The position numbers were made by a program, and so were the translations under genes. The notes under the pieces were generated by a model that saw nothing but the letters and a program-made list of their open reading frames with translations, was not told where the DNA came from and searched no databases. A stretch of 64,000 nucleotides of DNA from Aphodosoma sp045631465 (GTDB taxonomy: Bacteria > Bacteroidota > Bacteroidia > Bacteroidales > Paludibacteraceae), in the NCBI GenBank assembly GCA_045631465.1, contig JAZQUV010000010.1, positions 8,027 to 72,026 of the forward strand. The letters are read 5' to 3'. This document shows positions 8,567 through 18,483 of this stretch, in pieces (the stretch's first letter is position 1; every line of letters begins with the position of its first letter).

Positions 8567-11500
8567 GTGCTATATAGAAGTAACATATTACGCATAGTGC
8601 TAATAGTCACACTATTGGCTAAGTTAGTTTGTGTGAGGTCGCAAGAGATAACATACAAAAGTGATGGTTGCACACTGACGTACAACAAAATAGATGGATA
8701 TAATGTGGAAGTGGGCAGACAATCGGTTTCGCTAAGCAAAGAGAAGATTTTTATACCTAACAGCATAATCCAGAACGACACAACATTCTATGTGATTGGC
8801 ATAGCAGATAATGCCTTTAGCGGAAATAGAAAGATAAAGAAGATGGTGTTTGATGAAGAGAGCGACATACAATATATAGGCGAAGGTGCATTTGCAGGAT
8901 GTGAAAATCTGACTGAAATAGAATTGCCATCGACAATAACAGAAATTAAGCCTTATACGTTTGCTTGGTGTGGATTGGAGTACATTGAAATACACAACTT
9001 TATAACAAAGATTGGGGAGCGAGCATTTACGAACTGCGCACAATTAGCGAAAATTGACATGAGTGAAAATATCGAAGAGATTGGGAATTTTGCATTTGCG
9101 TGGTGTCCTCAATTGAAATCATTCACTATACCAGAAAAAACAAAAAGACTAGGATACGAGATATTGCAAGCAAATAGAGAACTTGACACGCTGTATTACA
9201 ACGCCATAAATTGTGAAGATGCAGGGGCATATTATGACAAACGTGTAGAACGCACAATCGGAGCATTCGAAGGAAATGTGGGATTGTCGGAGATAGTTTT
9301 TGGAAATAGAGTTGAATATATACCAGAATACTTGCTATACAATTGTAGAGGCATTGACACGATAGATTTTCCTCGATCGATAGAGAGAGTTGGACGTTTT
9401 GCATTGCATAACACAGAGTGGTTTTATGGAGCTGAAGAGGATTTGATATATGTGAACAATATTGCATATCACTACAAAGGGAAAGAGGTGCATGTAGATG
9501 AAACCGTGTTTAGACCAAACACAAATGCGATTGCTGCATGTTGTTTTTACGAAAAAGATATAGAAACCGTAGAATTGCCATCGACGGTTAGATATATTGG
9601 AAAATCGGCATTCGAAAAGTGCAAGCATATAGAAAAAATAACGTTTTCGGTGGACATCGAGACCATTGATGATTTTGCTTTTTATGGTTGCGAGGAAATG
9701 GAAAGCATCGTATTGGGCGAGGGTTTGATTGAAATAGGGAAATATAGTTTTGCTAATTGCACGAATCTTCGCAAAGCTAGATTGCCAAGATCGGTAAACA
9801 AGATGGGGATGGCTACGTTCTATAATTGCACGAACTTGGAGAGAGCAAATCTACCCCAAAATACGACTATCGTACCTGCAGGATGTTTTTCGAACTGCGA
9901 AAGTTTGGAGACGATAGAGATTCATAATGACGTGACGGAAATAGAAGAATATGCATTTGCGGGATGCTCGATATTAGACTCGATAAGAATACCTAGAGGG
10001 TGCAAAAAAGTGGGGACAAGGGCATTCTCGAATTGCATAGGAATGGAGTCGGTGAACTTTATGGCAGAATCGGCAAAAATTGAGTCGTTGGCCTTCTATA
10101 AATGCAGAAATATCAGAAATATAAATTTAGACGGCGTAGAGGAAATTGGATATAGAGCATTTGCAGAGTGCTATGAGTTGAGAGGTGTGGCGTTTGGCGA
10201 AAAATTGACAATGATAGATAATCGAGCTTTTGAAAATTGTAGGAGTTTGAAATCGATATCATTGCCTCAAACATTGAACCGGATTGGGAAATCGGCTTTT
10301 GAGAATTGTAAGAGTTTGATTTCGATAAAAGTGAACAATGCTAACCTTACGATAGGCAATAGAGCTTTTGCTAAATGTGAATTGTTGTCGGTTGTTGACT
10401 TAGGAAATAATATACAAAAAATTGGAGAATATGCATTTAGCTATTGCAGTGAAATAGAATCAATGCGGATACCGAATGCAATAGATTGTATTGAAAAGGG
10501 GTGTTTCTATAGGTGCGAAAACTTGGAATCGGTGGAGATTCCGGATGGCGTAAGATGCATAGATGATAAAGCTTTTGCAAAATGTGGGAATATGACGAAT
10601 GTGACGATTCCGAATACGGTAGTAGAAATAGGCGAACGAGCTTTTGAGGAGTGTGAGAGACTGAACGAGGTGGCACTATCTGGTCAAGTGGAAAAAATTG
10701 GGGAATATGCATTCTTTCGATGTGGCGAATTGAAGAAAATAGAGATACCTATATCGGTGAAAAAGATGGGAGTTGGGGCATTTGGAGAGTGTGATAATCT
10801 TACAGACATATACTTTAACGCAGAAAACTGCAAAGCTGGTAAACCGGTTTTTTCGTATACACCGGAAAGGGCAAATTTGCATATAGGCAACCTTGTGATG
10901 CTGATAGATGATAGAGTGTTTGAGAATATGAATATTGATCGGATTGTAATACCTAATAGTGTGACGAAAATAGGTAGATTGGCATTTGCAAACTCGACAC
11001 CATTGGCTCAAATAGATTTGCAAACGAATGATGCTATAGAGATAGATAATTCGGCATTTGAAAACACAACTTGGTATAACAATCAGACCGATAAAATTGT
11101 GTATATCAACGATGTTGCATATAAATACATCGGGGATGATAGTCCATCGAAAATAACATTCAAAGATGGCACAACAAATATTGCAGCTAACTTTATGAAA
11201 GACAATAAAAAGCTGGAAGAAGTGGAATTGCCTAGTTCGTTGCTGTCGATTGGATGTAGTGCATTTGAAAATTGCACAAATTTGAAAACTATTCATTTCC
11301 CTACTAAAATAAGAAGTATATGTCGGAGTGCGTTTGCAAATTGTAGGAGTATAGAATCGGTGAGATTGTCATCATCTATTTCGAATATAGATGACTATGC
11401 TTTTGAAAACTGTAGTAGTATCGGTGAAATCAGGATAGACAATGCTACATGCTCAATTGGAGTGGCTACGTTCAGGAATTGTAGCGCATTGCAACATGCC

Positions 11501-12340
11501 TTCGTGGGCGACAACATAACTTCGATTGGCGATATGGCTTTTTCGTTCTGCTCCAACTTGAAAGGCATAAATGACGAAAAGAGCATTGTTTTGCCTCAAA
11601 ATCTGAAAACAATCAATTATGCAACTTTTTATGGTTGCGAAAACTTGAATGGAAAAATAACAATGCCATACAATGTTAGCACGATTAGAGATTTGGCATT
11701 TGGAGGATGCAGGGGCATACACTCGGTGGAATTGTCGAAAAAAACAGACTCTATAAGTTTGTCGGCATTTGATAAAGCTAGGAATTTTACGAGATACGTA
11801 AAAAGTCAAAACGATAAATTCAATGTGCACAATGGTGTGCTATATTCTAACAATATGGCTACGTTGTATCACTGCCCAGAAGGTTATAGAAACAGTTGTG
11901 TGATACACTCTGAGACTGTGGAGATAAATGAAAAGGCCTTTGATAATTGCACTAACTTGAGAAACATTATTTTGAATGCAGAACGAATAGAAGATTATGC
12001 ATTCAACGGATGTACCAATCTGCGCCATATTGCAATAGGTGCAAAAACATATGAGATTGGTCGACAAATATTCAATGGATGCCAAAGTTTGGCACATATA
12101 GACGTTAAAAAAAACAACAAACACTATAAATCGGTAGACGGAGTGCTGTACAGCGCAGATATGACAACTCTGATTTATTGCCCCAAAGCCAAAGTTGGTA
12201 GATTGAAAATACCGAAGAAGGTGAAATATATTGCCGACTTTGCATTCTACAATTGCAATCAAATAGAAGTAATACTACATAAAAACACACTATCGATAGG
12301 CAAAGAGGCCTTTACTGGATGTAAAATTGAAACTAGATAA
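8567..12340 (+). CDS. BspA-type leucine-rich repeat secreted protein
   Basis: About 1,257 residues. After a signal-peptide-like segment (LRIVLIVTLLAKLVCVRS) the whole protein is a run of LRR_5 (BspA/Treponema pallidum type) repeats of about 23 residues with the pattern IxxIxxxAFxxCxxLxxIxLP. About 40 or more repeats are visible, interrupted by spacers near residues 280 and 820. BspA-type proteins bind host proteins or other bacteria from the cell surface; here that role is inferred. No C-terminal sorting domain is seen: the protein ends within a repeat. The start is uncertain: no ATG is available in frame, and the promoter places the first usable codon at or after the GTG at 8567 (the next GTG is 8597). 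rdgB follows immediately. Confidence 0.85.
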   Translation: MLYRSNILRIVLIVTLLAKLVCVRSQEITYKSDGCTLTYNKIDGYNVEVGRQSVSLSKEKIFIPNSIIQNDTTFYVIGIADNAFSGNRKIKKMVFDEESDIQYIGEGAFAGCENLTEIELPSTITEIKPYTFAWCGLEYIEIHNFITKIGERAFTNCAQLAKIDMSENIEEIGNFAFAWCPQLKSFTIPEKTKRLGYEILQANRELDTLYYNAINCEDAGAYYDKRVERTIGAFEGNVGLSEIVFGNRVEYIPEYLLYNCRGIDTIDFPRSIERVGRFALHNTEWFYGAEEDLIYVNNIAYHYKGKEVHVDETVFRPNTNAIAACCFYEKDIETVELPSTVRYIGKSAFEKCKHIEKITFSVDIETIDDFAFYGCEEMESIVLGEGLIEIGKYSFANCTNLRKARLPRSVNKMGMATFYNCTNLERANLPQNTTIVPAGCFSNCESLETIEIHNDVTEIEEYAFAGCSILDSIRIPRGCKKVGTRAFSNCIGMESVNFMAESAKIESLAFYKCRNIRNINLDGVEEIGYRAFAECYELRGVAFGEKLTMIDNRAFENCRSLKSISLPQTLNRIGKSAFENCKSLISIKVNNANLTIGNRAFAKCELLSVVDLGNNIQKIGEYAFSYCSEIESMRIPNAIDCIEKGCFYRCENLESVEIPDGVRCIDDKAFAKCGNMTNVTIPNTVVEIGERAFEECERLNEVALSGQVEKIGEYAFFRCGELKKIEIPISVKKMGVGAFGECDNLTDIYFNAENCKAGKPVFSYTPERANLHIGNLVMLIDDRVFENMNIDRIVIPNSVTKIGRLAFANSTPLAQIDLQTNDAIEIDNSAFENTTWYNNQTDKIVYINDVAYKYIGDDSPSKITFKDGTTNIAANFMKDNKKLEEVELPSSLLSIGCSAFENCTNLKTIHFPTKIRSICRSAFANCRSIESVRLSSSISNIDDYAFENCSSIGEIRIDNATCSIGVATFRNCSALQHAFVGDNITSIGDMAFSFCSNLKGINDEKSIVLPQNLKTINYATFYGCENLNGKITMPYNVSTIRDLAFGGCRGIHSVELSKKTDSISLSAFDKARNFTRYVKSQNDKFNVHNGVLYSNNMATLYHCPEGYRNSCVIHSETVEINEKAFDNCTNLRNIILNAERIEDYAFNGCTNLRHIAIGAKTYEIGRQIFNGCQSLAHIDVKKNNKHYKSVDGVLYSADMTTLIYCPKAKVGRLKIPKKVKYIADFAFYNCNQIEVILHKNTLSIGKEAFTGCKIETR

Positions 12341-12344
12341 TAAT

Positions 12345-12923
12345 ATGAAAGAATTGATTTTTGTATCGCACAATGCCCATAAACTACAAGAGGTGAAGGC
12401 GATAGTAGGCAATAATTTTGAAGTAAAAAACTTGTCGGACATCAACGTTTTTGATGAAATACCGGAGACTGGATTGACGTTTAAAGAAAATGCACAACAA
12501 AAAATAGATTATATACACGAAAGACTAAAATGCAATTGTTTTGCAGACGACTCGGGATTGTCGGTTGATGCACTAGATGGAGAGCCTGGAATATATTCGG
12601 CAAGATATGCAGGCGAGCATTGCGACATGAAAATGAATATCGAAAAATTGTTGAATAATCTTAAAGACAAGAGTGATAGAAGTGCACAATTTACGTGTGT
12701 GATTGCCGTTATACTGGATGGTGAATATCATTTTTTTGAAGGTGTCATAAGAGGAAAAATAATTGATACGCCTAGAGGTGAAAATGGATTTGGATATGAC
12801 CCTATTTTCGTTCCAGATGGATATGATGAAACATTTGCCGAACTATCATCTGAAATCAAAAACAATATATCGCATAGAGCTATAGCTATGCAAAAGTTTC
12901 AAGAATTTATATCTAAATTATAA
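12345..12923 (+). CDS. rdgB: Non-canonical purine NTP pyrophosphatase (XTP/dITP diphosphatase)
   Basis: 192 residues of the HAM1/RdgB family. It hydrolyses dITP, dXTP and ITP to monophosphates, keeping deaminated purines out of DNA and RNA. Visible motifs: FVSHNAHKLQEV at the N-terminus (substrate-binding SxNxxK), ADDSGLSVDALDGEPGIYSARYAG (catalytic Asp/Glu region, split here as ADDSGLSVDAL and PGIYSARYAG), and GENGFGYDPIFVPDG followed by SHRAIAM. The length is normal. The ATG at 12345 begins 4 nt after the stop of the LRR gene. A TTG at 12327 would overlap that gene and is not favoured. Probably translated from the LRR transcript. Confidence 0.95.
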   Translation: MKELIFVSHNAHKLQEVKAIVGNNFEVKNLSDINVFDEIPETGLTFKENAQQKIDYIHERLKCNCFADDSGLSVDALDGEPGIYSARYAGEHCDMKMNIEKLLNNLKDKSDRSAQFTCVIAVILDGEYHFFEGVIRGKIIDTPRGENGFGYDPIFVPDGYDETFAELSSEIKNNISHRAIAMQKFQEFISKL

Positions 12924-12936
12924 AAACATATAGACC

Positions 12937-15246
12937 ATGAAATACCTATTAACATCTATTTTGGTTAGTTGTGTTTGTTTGTCGGCGTTGGCACAATCGG
13001 CAATAGGCAGTTGGCAAACGCACATGGCTTATACAAACACAACGCAAATCACTCAATCAAACGAAAAGGTATATGGCATTAGTGGTGGAGCACTATATTC
13101 CATTTTAAAAACAGACCATATCATTGAAACATATTCAAAAATGTATGGATTGAATGATAATGGTATACACTTTATAGAATATTCGCATGAACAGGATGTT
13201 TTGTTTATCGCTTATGATAATTCAAACATTGATTTGCTTTCGGACGATGGTTCAGTAGTAAATATTGCGGACTTATATCGCAAAAGTATGAACGGAAGCA
13301 AAAAAATAAATGATATTTGCTTTGAGAAAAACATGGCTTATATTGCATGTGATTTTGGAATAGTTACTTTAGATGTTGATAAACTAGAATTTGCAGAAAC
13401 ATATATAATTGGCGACAATGGAGATGCGACTCAGGTATTAAATGTTGAGATATTGAAAGATAGTATTTTTGCACTCACAACGAATAATATTCTGACAGCA
13501 TCGCTAAAGTCGAATCTGCTTAATTACCAGAATTGGGAAAAACTACAAAACCCAAATGCAATGACAGAGAACAGAAAAATGGTGATAGCAGACAACTCTC
13601 TGTATTTGCTAAAAAAAGATAATACGTTATATAAATATTCGAATGGTGAATGGAAAAACTATGAATCTAACATCAAAAATATTTCTTACAACGACGGAAT
13701 CTTGTTTATTGCAAATACAGATAATCAATTATCGGCAATAGAAGGAAACGACACCGAAATAGTTACCAAAAATGGATCATTTGGTATTTATGACGAAAAA
13801 ACAAATATAATCTGGTATATCGCTAACGGAGAAGTATACTCTTATAACAGAGACAATAACTCACGCAATGGATTTGTACCTAATGGTCCTTTTTCAAATA
13901 CATCGTGGAGATTGAAATACGCCAATGGAAGAATCTTTAGCGTTCCGGGGGGTAGATGGGTTGTTAATTACTGCACTCCAGTTTCTTTGTCGTTTTATGA
14001 AAATGGGATGTGGCACAATTACTCAACATATTATTTCGTACAACATACAGAAACCGCAAAAAATTGCATTGATTTAGTTGATATTGCCATAAATCCTAAT
14101 GATAAAACTAATTTTTGGGCTGCAAGTTATGGTCTTGGAATATATGAATTCCGTAACGACCAATTATATAAATTTCATCATTGCGGCAATAGCGGATTAA
14201 AACCCGTAATACTAGAAGACCCATATAATTACACAAGAACAGATGGTATGACATTTGACTCAAAGGGTAATTTGTGGATTTTGAATAATGCCGGAAGTTT
14301 GATTAAAGTTATAGATAGCAATGGGGAATATCATAATATGAATTTTAATATCACAGCTTCTACTCCGCAAGATATCGTAATATGTAATAGGAATGAAAAT
14401 CAAAAATTCGTACTGATTCCACGACATACAAACACCAATAATTCTATACTATTCTCGTTTGACGACAATGGCACACTAGATAATCTTTATGACGATAAAA
14501 GTGTATCGTTGAAAAAAGTGTATGACCAAGATAATAAAGAAATAAATTTTTACGGAGAAAATCTACTGCGTTGTATTACTCAAGACAAAAATGGTGTTGT
14601 ATGGATTGGCACAACTTCCGGCATATTTTTAATAAACAATCCTAAAAAAGTGTTTGATAATGACTTTAAGGCTCATCGCATAAAAATACCTCGCAATGAC
14701 GGCACTAATTTGGCTGATTATCTCCTTGGTACAGAAGAAATAAAAGCTATTGCTGTAGATGGAGCTAATCGCAAATGGATAGGTACTGCATCGTCGGGTG
14801 TTTATCTTATATCAGAAGATGGATTGGAAACAATACACCACTTCACTGCTGAAAATAGTCCACTATTGTCGAACGCAATACAATCGATTGCTATAAATGA
14901 AAAGACAGGAGAAGTGTTTTTTGGAACTGGTAGTGGGTTGATATCTTATCAATCCGATGCTATAGAAGGTGGCAATAGATTCGAAAATGTGCATGCCTAT
15001 CCAAATCCTGTTCGTCCAGAATATAGTGGTGTGATAACAATAACTGGACTTGTGGCAGATACACAAGTGAGAATAACAGACGTGAATGGCAACCTTGTAT
15101 ATGAAACTATATCAAACGGAGGTGTTGCAACATGGGATGGATGTGGAATTTCGGGAGAACGTGTGACTACGGGTGTTTATTTTGCACAATGTGTTTCGCC
15201 TAACGGAAAATACAAACATATAACAAAAATTCTTGTAGTAAAATAA
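12937..15246 (+). CDS. porZ: PorZ-like type IX secretion protein
   Basis: 769 residues with signal peptide (MKYLLTSILVSCVCLSALAQ). The body is two-bladed-type beta-propeller sequence with two-component-regulator propeller motifs (GVVWIGTTSGIFLI, NRKWIGTASSGVYLIS). The last 85 residues are a type A T9SS C-terminal domain (AYPNPVRPEYSGVITI ... TGVYFAQCVSPNGKYKHITK). This architecture and length match PorZ, the component of the Porphyromonas surface attachment complex that hands anionic LPS to the sortase PorU. It lies 13 nt after rdgB and 3 nt before the acyltransferase gene, so it appears operonic. Other T9SS genes are not in the window. The alternative is a generic propeller protein with a CTD. 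Confidence 0.8.
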   Translation: MKYLLTSILVSCVCLSALAQSAIGSWQTHMAYTNTTQITQSNEKVYGISGGALYSILKTDHIIETYSKMYGLNDNGIHFIEYSHEQDVLFIAYDNSNIDLLSDDGSVVNIADLYRKSMNGSKKINDICFEKNMAYIACDFGIVTLDVDKLEFAETYIIGDNGDATQVLNVEILKDSIFALTTNNILTASLKSNLLNYQNWEKLQNPNAMTENRKMVIADNSLYLLKKDNTLYKYSNGEWKNYESNIKNISYNDGILFIANTDNQLSAIEGNDTEIVTKNGSFGIYDEKTNIIWYIANGEVYSYNRDNNSRNGFVPNGPFSNTSWRLKYANGRIFSVPGGRWVVNYCTPVSLSFYENGMWHNYSTYYFVQHTETAKNCIDLVDIAINPNDKTNFWAASYGLGIYEFRNDQLYKFHHCGNSGLKPVILEDPYNYTRTDGMTFDSKGNLWILNNAGSLIKVIDSNGEYHNMNFNITASTPQDIVICNRNENQKFVLIPRHTNTNNSILFSFDDNGTLDNLYDDKSVSLKKVYDQDNKEINFYGENLLRCITQDKNGVVWIGTTSGIFLINNPKKVFDNDFKAHRIKIPRNDGTNLADYLLGTEEIKAIAVDGANRKWIGTASSGVYLISEDGLETIHHFTAENSPLLSNAIQSIAINEKTGEVFFGTGSGLISYQSDAIEGGNRFENVHAYPNPVRPEYSGVITITGLVADTQVRITDVNGNLVYETISNGGVATWDGCGISGERVTTGVYFAQCVSPNGKYKHITKILVVK

Positions 15247-15249
15247 TAT

Positions 15250-16251
15250 ATGCAACTAAAAGAGAGAAAGGTTTGGATAGATTATGCCAAGTTTATATCT
15301 ATATTCTTGGTCGTTTTGTTTCATACAAATCCAAACTTAGATGGATATATATTTGATTTCTTAAAATTATTGAGAATGCCTGCTTTTTTCTTAATTGCAG
15401 GATTGCTTTTTGATATTAATAAATGGAATGATTTTACCAATTTTTTCAAACATAGATTTAAACGCCTCATTGTGCCTTATTTCTGGTTTTCGTTGATATT
15501 CTATGTTTTATGGCTCGCTATTGGGCGCGATATGGTTGGTGAAAGTGAGTTAATGATAAGCCGCATAACTCCAATAAAAGAATTCTTAATGGGTACGCCT
15601 AATGTTGTGCTAGCCCCTTATTGGTTTATAACATGCCTATTTTGCATGCAAATATTATTTTACTTATTGAAAAAAACTATTCATTCAAATATCATCATCA
15701 TAAGCATTGCTATTGGCTTATACTTCGTGATTATTTATTTTGATTTTAAGGACTTACCTTGGTGTTTGGATAAGGCTATTAGATACCTACCTTTCTATAC
15801 ATTGGCAAACATACTACGAGAGAAAATAGACTCACAGTTTTTGCAAAACAAATATATATTATTTTTGTCAACAATATCTGCTATCTGCTTGATAACTGTA
15901 GATTACAAATACGATGTGTCGCCGTATACTGCCCACCTAATATACATAACATCTGGATTTTGTATAATGCCAATATACATTGCTTTTTGTAAATTTTTAG
16001 CACTAAAATCAAAAAACTCTCAAGTAATAAAATATGTTGGAGACAATAATATAGTAACTCTTGCCCTACAAAATTATATAATTGGTTTTATAAAAATATT
16101 AGGAATGGCTGTTTTCTCAATCAACTTGCTTTCTACTGATTACTATGCAATAAATGTGCTCATAGCATTGTCAACAATTGCGATTTCTATAGTTTGCGCT
16201 TTATGCATAAATAAATATGTGCCATTTATTGTAGGAAAAACATATAAATAA
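15250..16251 (+). CDS. Membrane acyltransferase, acyltransferase family 3
   Basis: 333 residues, about ten hydrophobic segments. The N-terminus (WIDYAKFISIFLVVLFHT, MPAFFLIAGLLF) matches acyltransferase family 3 (PF01757): the conserved Asp in DYAK and the His ending the first helix are the features shared with OatA, WecH and NodX. These enzymes O-acetylate or succinylate cell-surface sugars. It starts 3 nt after porZ. Because PorZ handles A-LPS, a role in modifying surface polysaccharide would fit, but this is inference from position only. Confidence 0.85.
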   Translation: MQLKERKVWIDYAKFISIFLVVLFHTNPNLDGYIFDFLKLLRMPAFFLIAGLLFDINKWNDFTNFFKHRFKRLIVPYFWFSLIFYVLWLAIGRDMVGESELMISRITPIKEFLMGTPNVVLAPYWFITCLFCMQILFYLLKKTIHSNIIIISIAIGLYFVIIYFDFKDLPWCLDKAIRYLPFYTLANILREKIDSQFLQNKYILFLSTISAICLITVDYKYDVSPYTAHLIYITSGFCIMPIYIAFCKFLALKSKNSQVIKYVGDNNIVTLALQNYIIGFIKILGMAVFSINLLSTDYYAINVLIALSTIAISIVCALCINKYVPFIVGKTYK

Positions 16252-16276
16252 ATCTTCATTTATATATATTTTTTTG

Positions 16277-16284
16277 TATCTTTG
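16277..16284 (+). promoter_or_regulatory. Promoter -7 box of the dpp operon
   Basis: TATCTTTG followed by CAAA, preceded by a T-run, 31 nt upstream of the ATG at 16315. It drives DPP IV and probably the three genes after it. Confidence 0.7.
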
Positions 16285-16314
16285 CAAATTATAATGCTAA
16301 ACATTGAAATAATT

Positions 16315-18483
16315 ATGAAAATCCTAAAAACTTTAACTTTTGTCATTGCTATTCTTTGCATTAACTTTGCTTCGGCAAACTCTGTATCGGAATCATATCT
16401 CCGCGATTTTACTTCTGGTGCATTCAGACCTCAAACCATGGCAGCTCTCTACTCGATGAATGATGGAGAAAACTATACCATGCTATCTGAAGATGGAACT
16501 AAAATCATTAAATACAACTACTTATCTGGCAAAGCAATTGATACTATCTTTGATGTTGCAACAGCAAAAAACTGCACATTAAAACGCATCTCGGACTACG
16601 AATTCGACTCTCAAGAAAAACGTATTCTTATCCTCACTGATAAAACTCCGATATATCGCCACTCGTTCACAACAACATACTACGTGTATAATATAACACG
16701 CAACGAATTGGAACCGCTAAGCGAAAAACCAGGGCTTCAAAATCTTGCTCAATTCTCGCCTAATGGTCGTATGATTGCTTTTGCACGCGAAAATAATCTT
16801 TTTATCAAAAAACTTGACTTCAACACAGAGATTCAAATCACAAAAGATGGCGAATTCAACAAAGTTATCAATGGTACTGCCGATTGGGTATACGAAGAAG
16901 AATTCGGTTGCACTCGCTATTTTGCTTGGAGCCCAGATAGCAAACTTTTGGCATGGGTGCGCTTCGACGAAAGCGAAATCAAGCAATTCTCATTTGATGT
17001 ATATGACCACCCTTACGACAAAGCTTATACCTACAAATATCCTAAAGCTGGCGAAACAAATTCGACTGTTTCGGTCTTGGTGTACGACACTGAAAATCGT
17101 ACTACAAAACAAATGGATTGTGGTTCGGGCAACGATATTTATTTCCCTATTATTCAATGGACTAACGACAATGAATCGCTTGCCGTTGTTCGTTTGAATC
17201 GTAACCAAACAACCCTCGATTTGCTCAGTGTTAATCCGCGCTCGGGTGTAACAAAAACTTTGTTATCAGAAACAGACAAAGTATACATCGACTATACAAA
17301 CTATACGCATTTGAAATTCAACTCGGACAACTCGTTCGTTGCGATGAGCGAACGCGATGGTTGGCGTCATATCTACCACTACAACGCAAATGGTGGACTT
17401 ATTCGCCAAATTACAAAAGGCGAATGGGACGTAACTGCATACTATGGTTATGACGAAAAAACAAAAACGGCTTATTTCCAAGCTGCGAAAGAACACCCTT
17501 CTCAACGCCACATATATAAAGCTGATAAAAAAGGTAATATTATCAATCTCGACGCACGTCCTGGCACTCATACTGCATCATTCTCTACTGGAATGAAATA
17601 TATTGTAGCGCAATTTCACAACACTACAACTGCCAACACGTTCACTTTATGCGATACAAAAGGCAAAGTGTTGCGCACTATTATTGACAATAAAGAACTC
17701 CAAGCTAAATTCGATGCTTATAATCTGCCTAAAAAAGAGTTTATCAATTTTGATGCTGTAAACGGCACTAACCTTTATGGATGGATTATTAAGCCAACCA
17801 ATTTCGACGAAAACAAAGAATATCCTCTCGTAATGGTACAATATTCTGGACCTAATAGTCAAGAAGCTCTCGACAGATTCAAACCTGATTGGGAATACTA
17901 TCTCGCTCAAGAAGGTTATATCGTTGCTTGTGTTGATAGTCGTGGCACTGGCGCACGTGGTCACGAATTCCGCACTTGCACTTATTGGAACCTTGGTAAA
18001 TACGAAACTGAAGACCAAGTAGCAGCTGCTCAATATTTTGGAAAACAATCTTATATCGACGAAGATAGAATTGCTATTTGGGGCTGGTCGTTTGGCGGTT
18101 TCATGGCTCTCAACTGCCTTACTTATGGCAATGAAACATTCAAAGTTGGTATCTCTATTGCTCCTGTAACCGATTGGAGATTATACAATACAGCTTATAC
18201 TGAGCGTTTTATGTCTACTCCTCAAGAAAACTATGAAGGCTACGAACAATCTGATTTAATTGCTAATGCTCACCTCCTCAAAGGAAAATTGCTCCTTTGC
18301 CATGGTACTGCCGACGACAATGTTCATTTCCAACATGCTATGCTCTATTGCGATGCTTTGGTTGAGGCTGGAATCCAATTCGAAATGCAAATTTATCCAA
18401 ACAAAAACCATAGTATCTTAGGAGCAAAAACTCGCTATCACCTATATACTCGTTTCAACACATTCCTTAAAAACAACTTATAA
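16315..18483 (+). CDS. Secreted dipeptidyl peptidase IV (S9B prolyl peptidase)
   Basis: 722 residues from the ATG at 16315; upstream starts overlap the promoter. Signal peptide MKILKTLTFVIAILCINFASA. An N-terminal eight-blade propeller domain carries the DWVYEEEF motif whose two Glu bind the substrate amino terminus. The C-terminal alpha/beta hydrolase has the serine motif GWSFGGF (Ser592), the acid in TADDNVHF (Asp667 or 668) and His699 in NKNHSI. All catalytic parts are present. It removes X-Pro/X-Ala dipeptides from peptides in the periplasm. It overlaps the MFS gene by one base, so peptide and sugar uptake genes are translated together. Confidence 0.95.
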   Translation: MKILKTLTFVIAILCINFASANSVSESYLRDFTSGAFRPQTMAALYSMNDGENYTMLSEDGTKIIKYNYLSGKAIDTIFDVATAKNCTLKRISDYEFDSQEKRILILTDKTPIYRHSFTTTYYVYNITRNELEPLSEKPGLQNLAQFSPNGRMIAFARENNLFIKKLDFNTEIQITKDGEFNKVINGTADWVYEEEFGCTRYFAWSPDSKLLAWVRFDESEIKQFSFDVYDHPYDKAYTYKYPKAGETNSTVSVLVYDTENRTTKQMDCGSGNDIYFPIIQWTNDNESLAVVRLNRNQTTLDLLSVNPRSGVTKTLLSETDKVYIDYTNYTHLKFNSDNSFVAMSERDGWRHIYHYNANGGLIRQITKGEWDVTAYYGYDEKTKTAYFQAAKEHPSQRHIYKADKKGNIINLDARPGTHTASFSTGMKYIVAQFHNTTTANTFTLCDTKGKVLRTIIDNKELQAKFDAYNLPKKEFINFDAVNGTNLYGWIIKPTNFDENKEYPLVMVQYSGPNSQEALDRFKPDWEYYLAQEGYIVACVDSRGTGARGHEFRTCTYWNLGKYETEDQVAAAQYFGKQSYIDEDRIAIWGWSFGGFMALNCLTYGNETFKVGISIAPVTDWRLYNTAYTERFMSTPQENYEGYEQSDLIANAHLLKGKLLLCHGTADDNVHFQHAMLYCDALVEAGIQFEMQIYPNKNHSILGAKTRYHLYTRFNTFLKNNL

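Noticed and set aside
10676..11296. 206-residue minus-strand ORF inside the LRR gene
   Set aside because: Periodic Cys/Ile/Tyr pattern comes from reading the LRR repeats backwards.
12327..12344. Extended start for rdgB
   Set aside because: The upstream codon is TTG, overlaps the LRR gene and adds residues not found in HAM1 proteins; ATG 12345 is the natural start.
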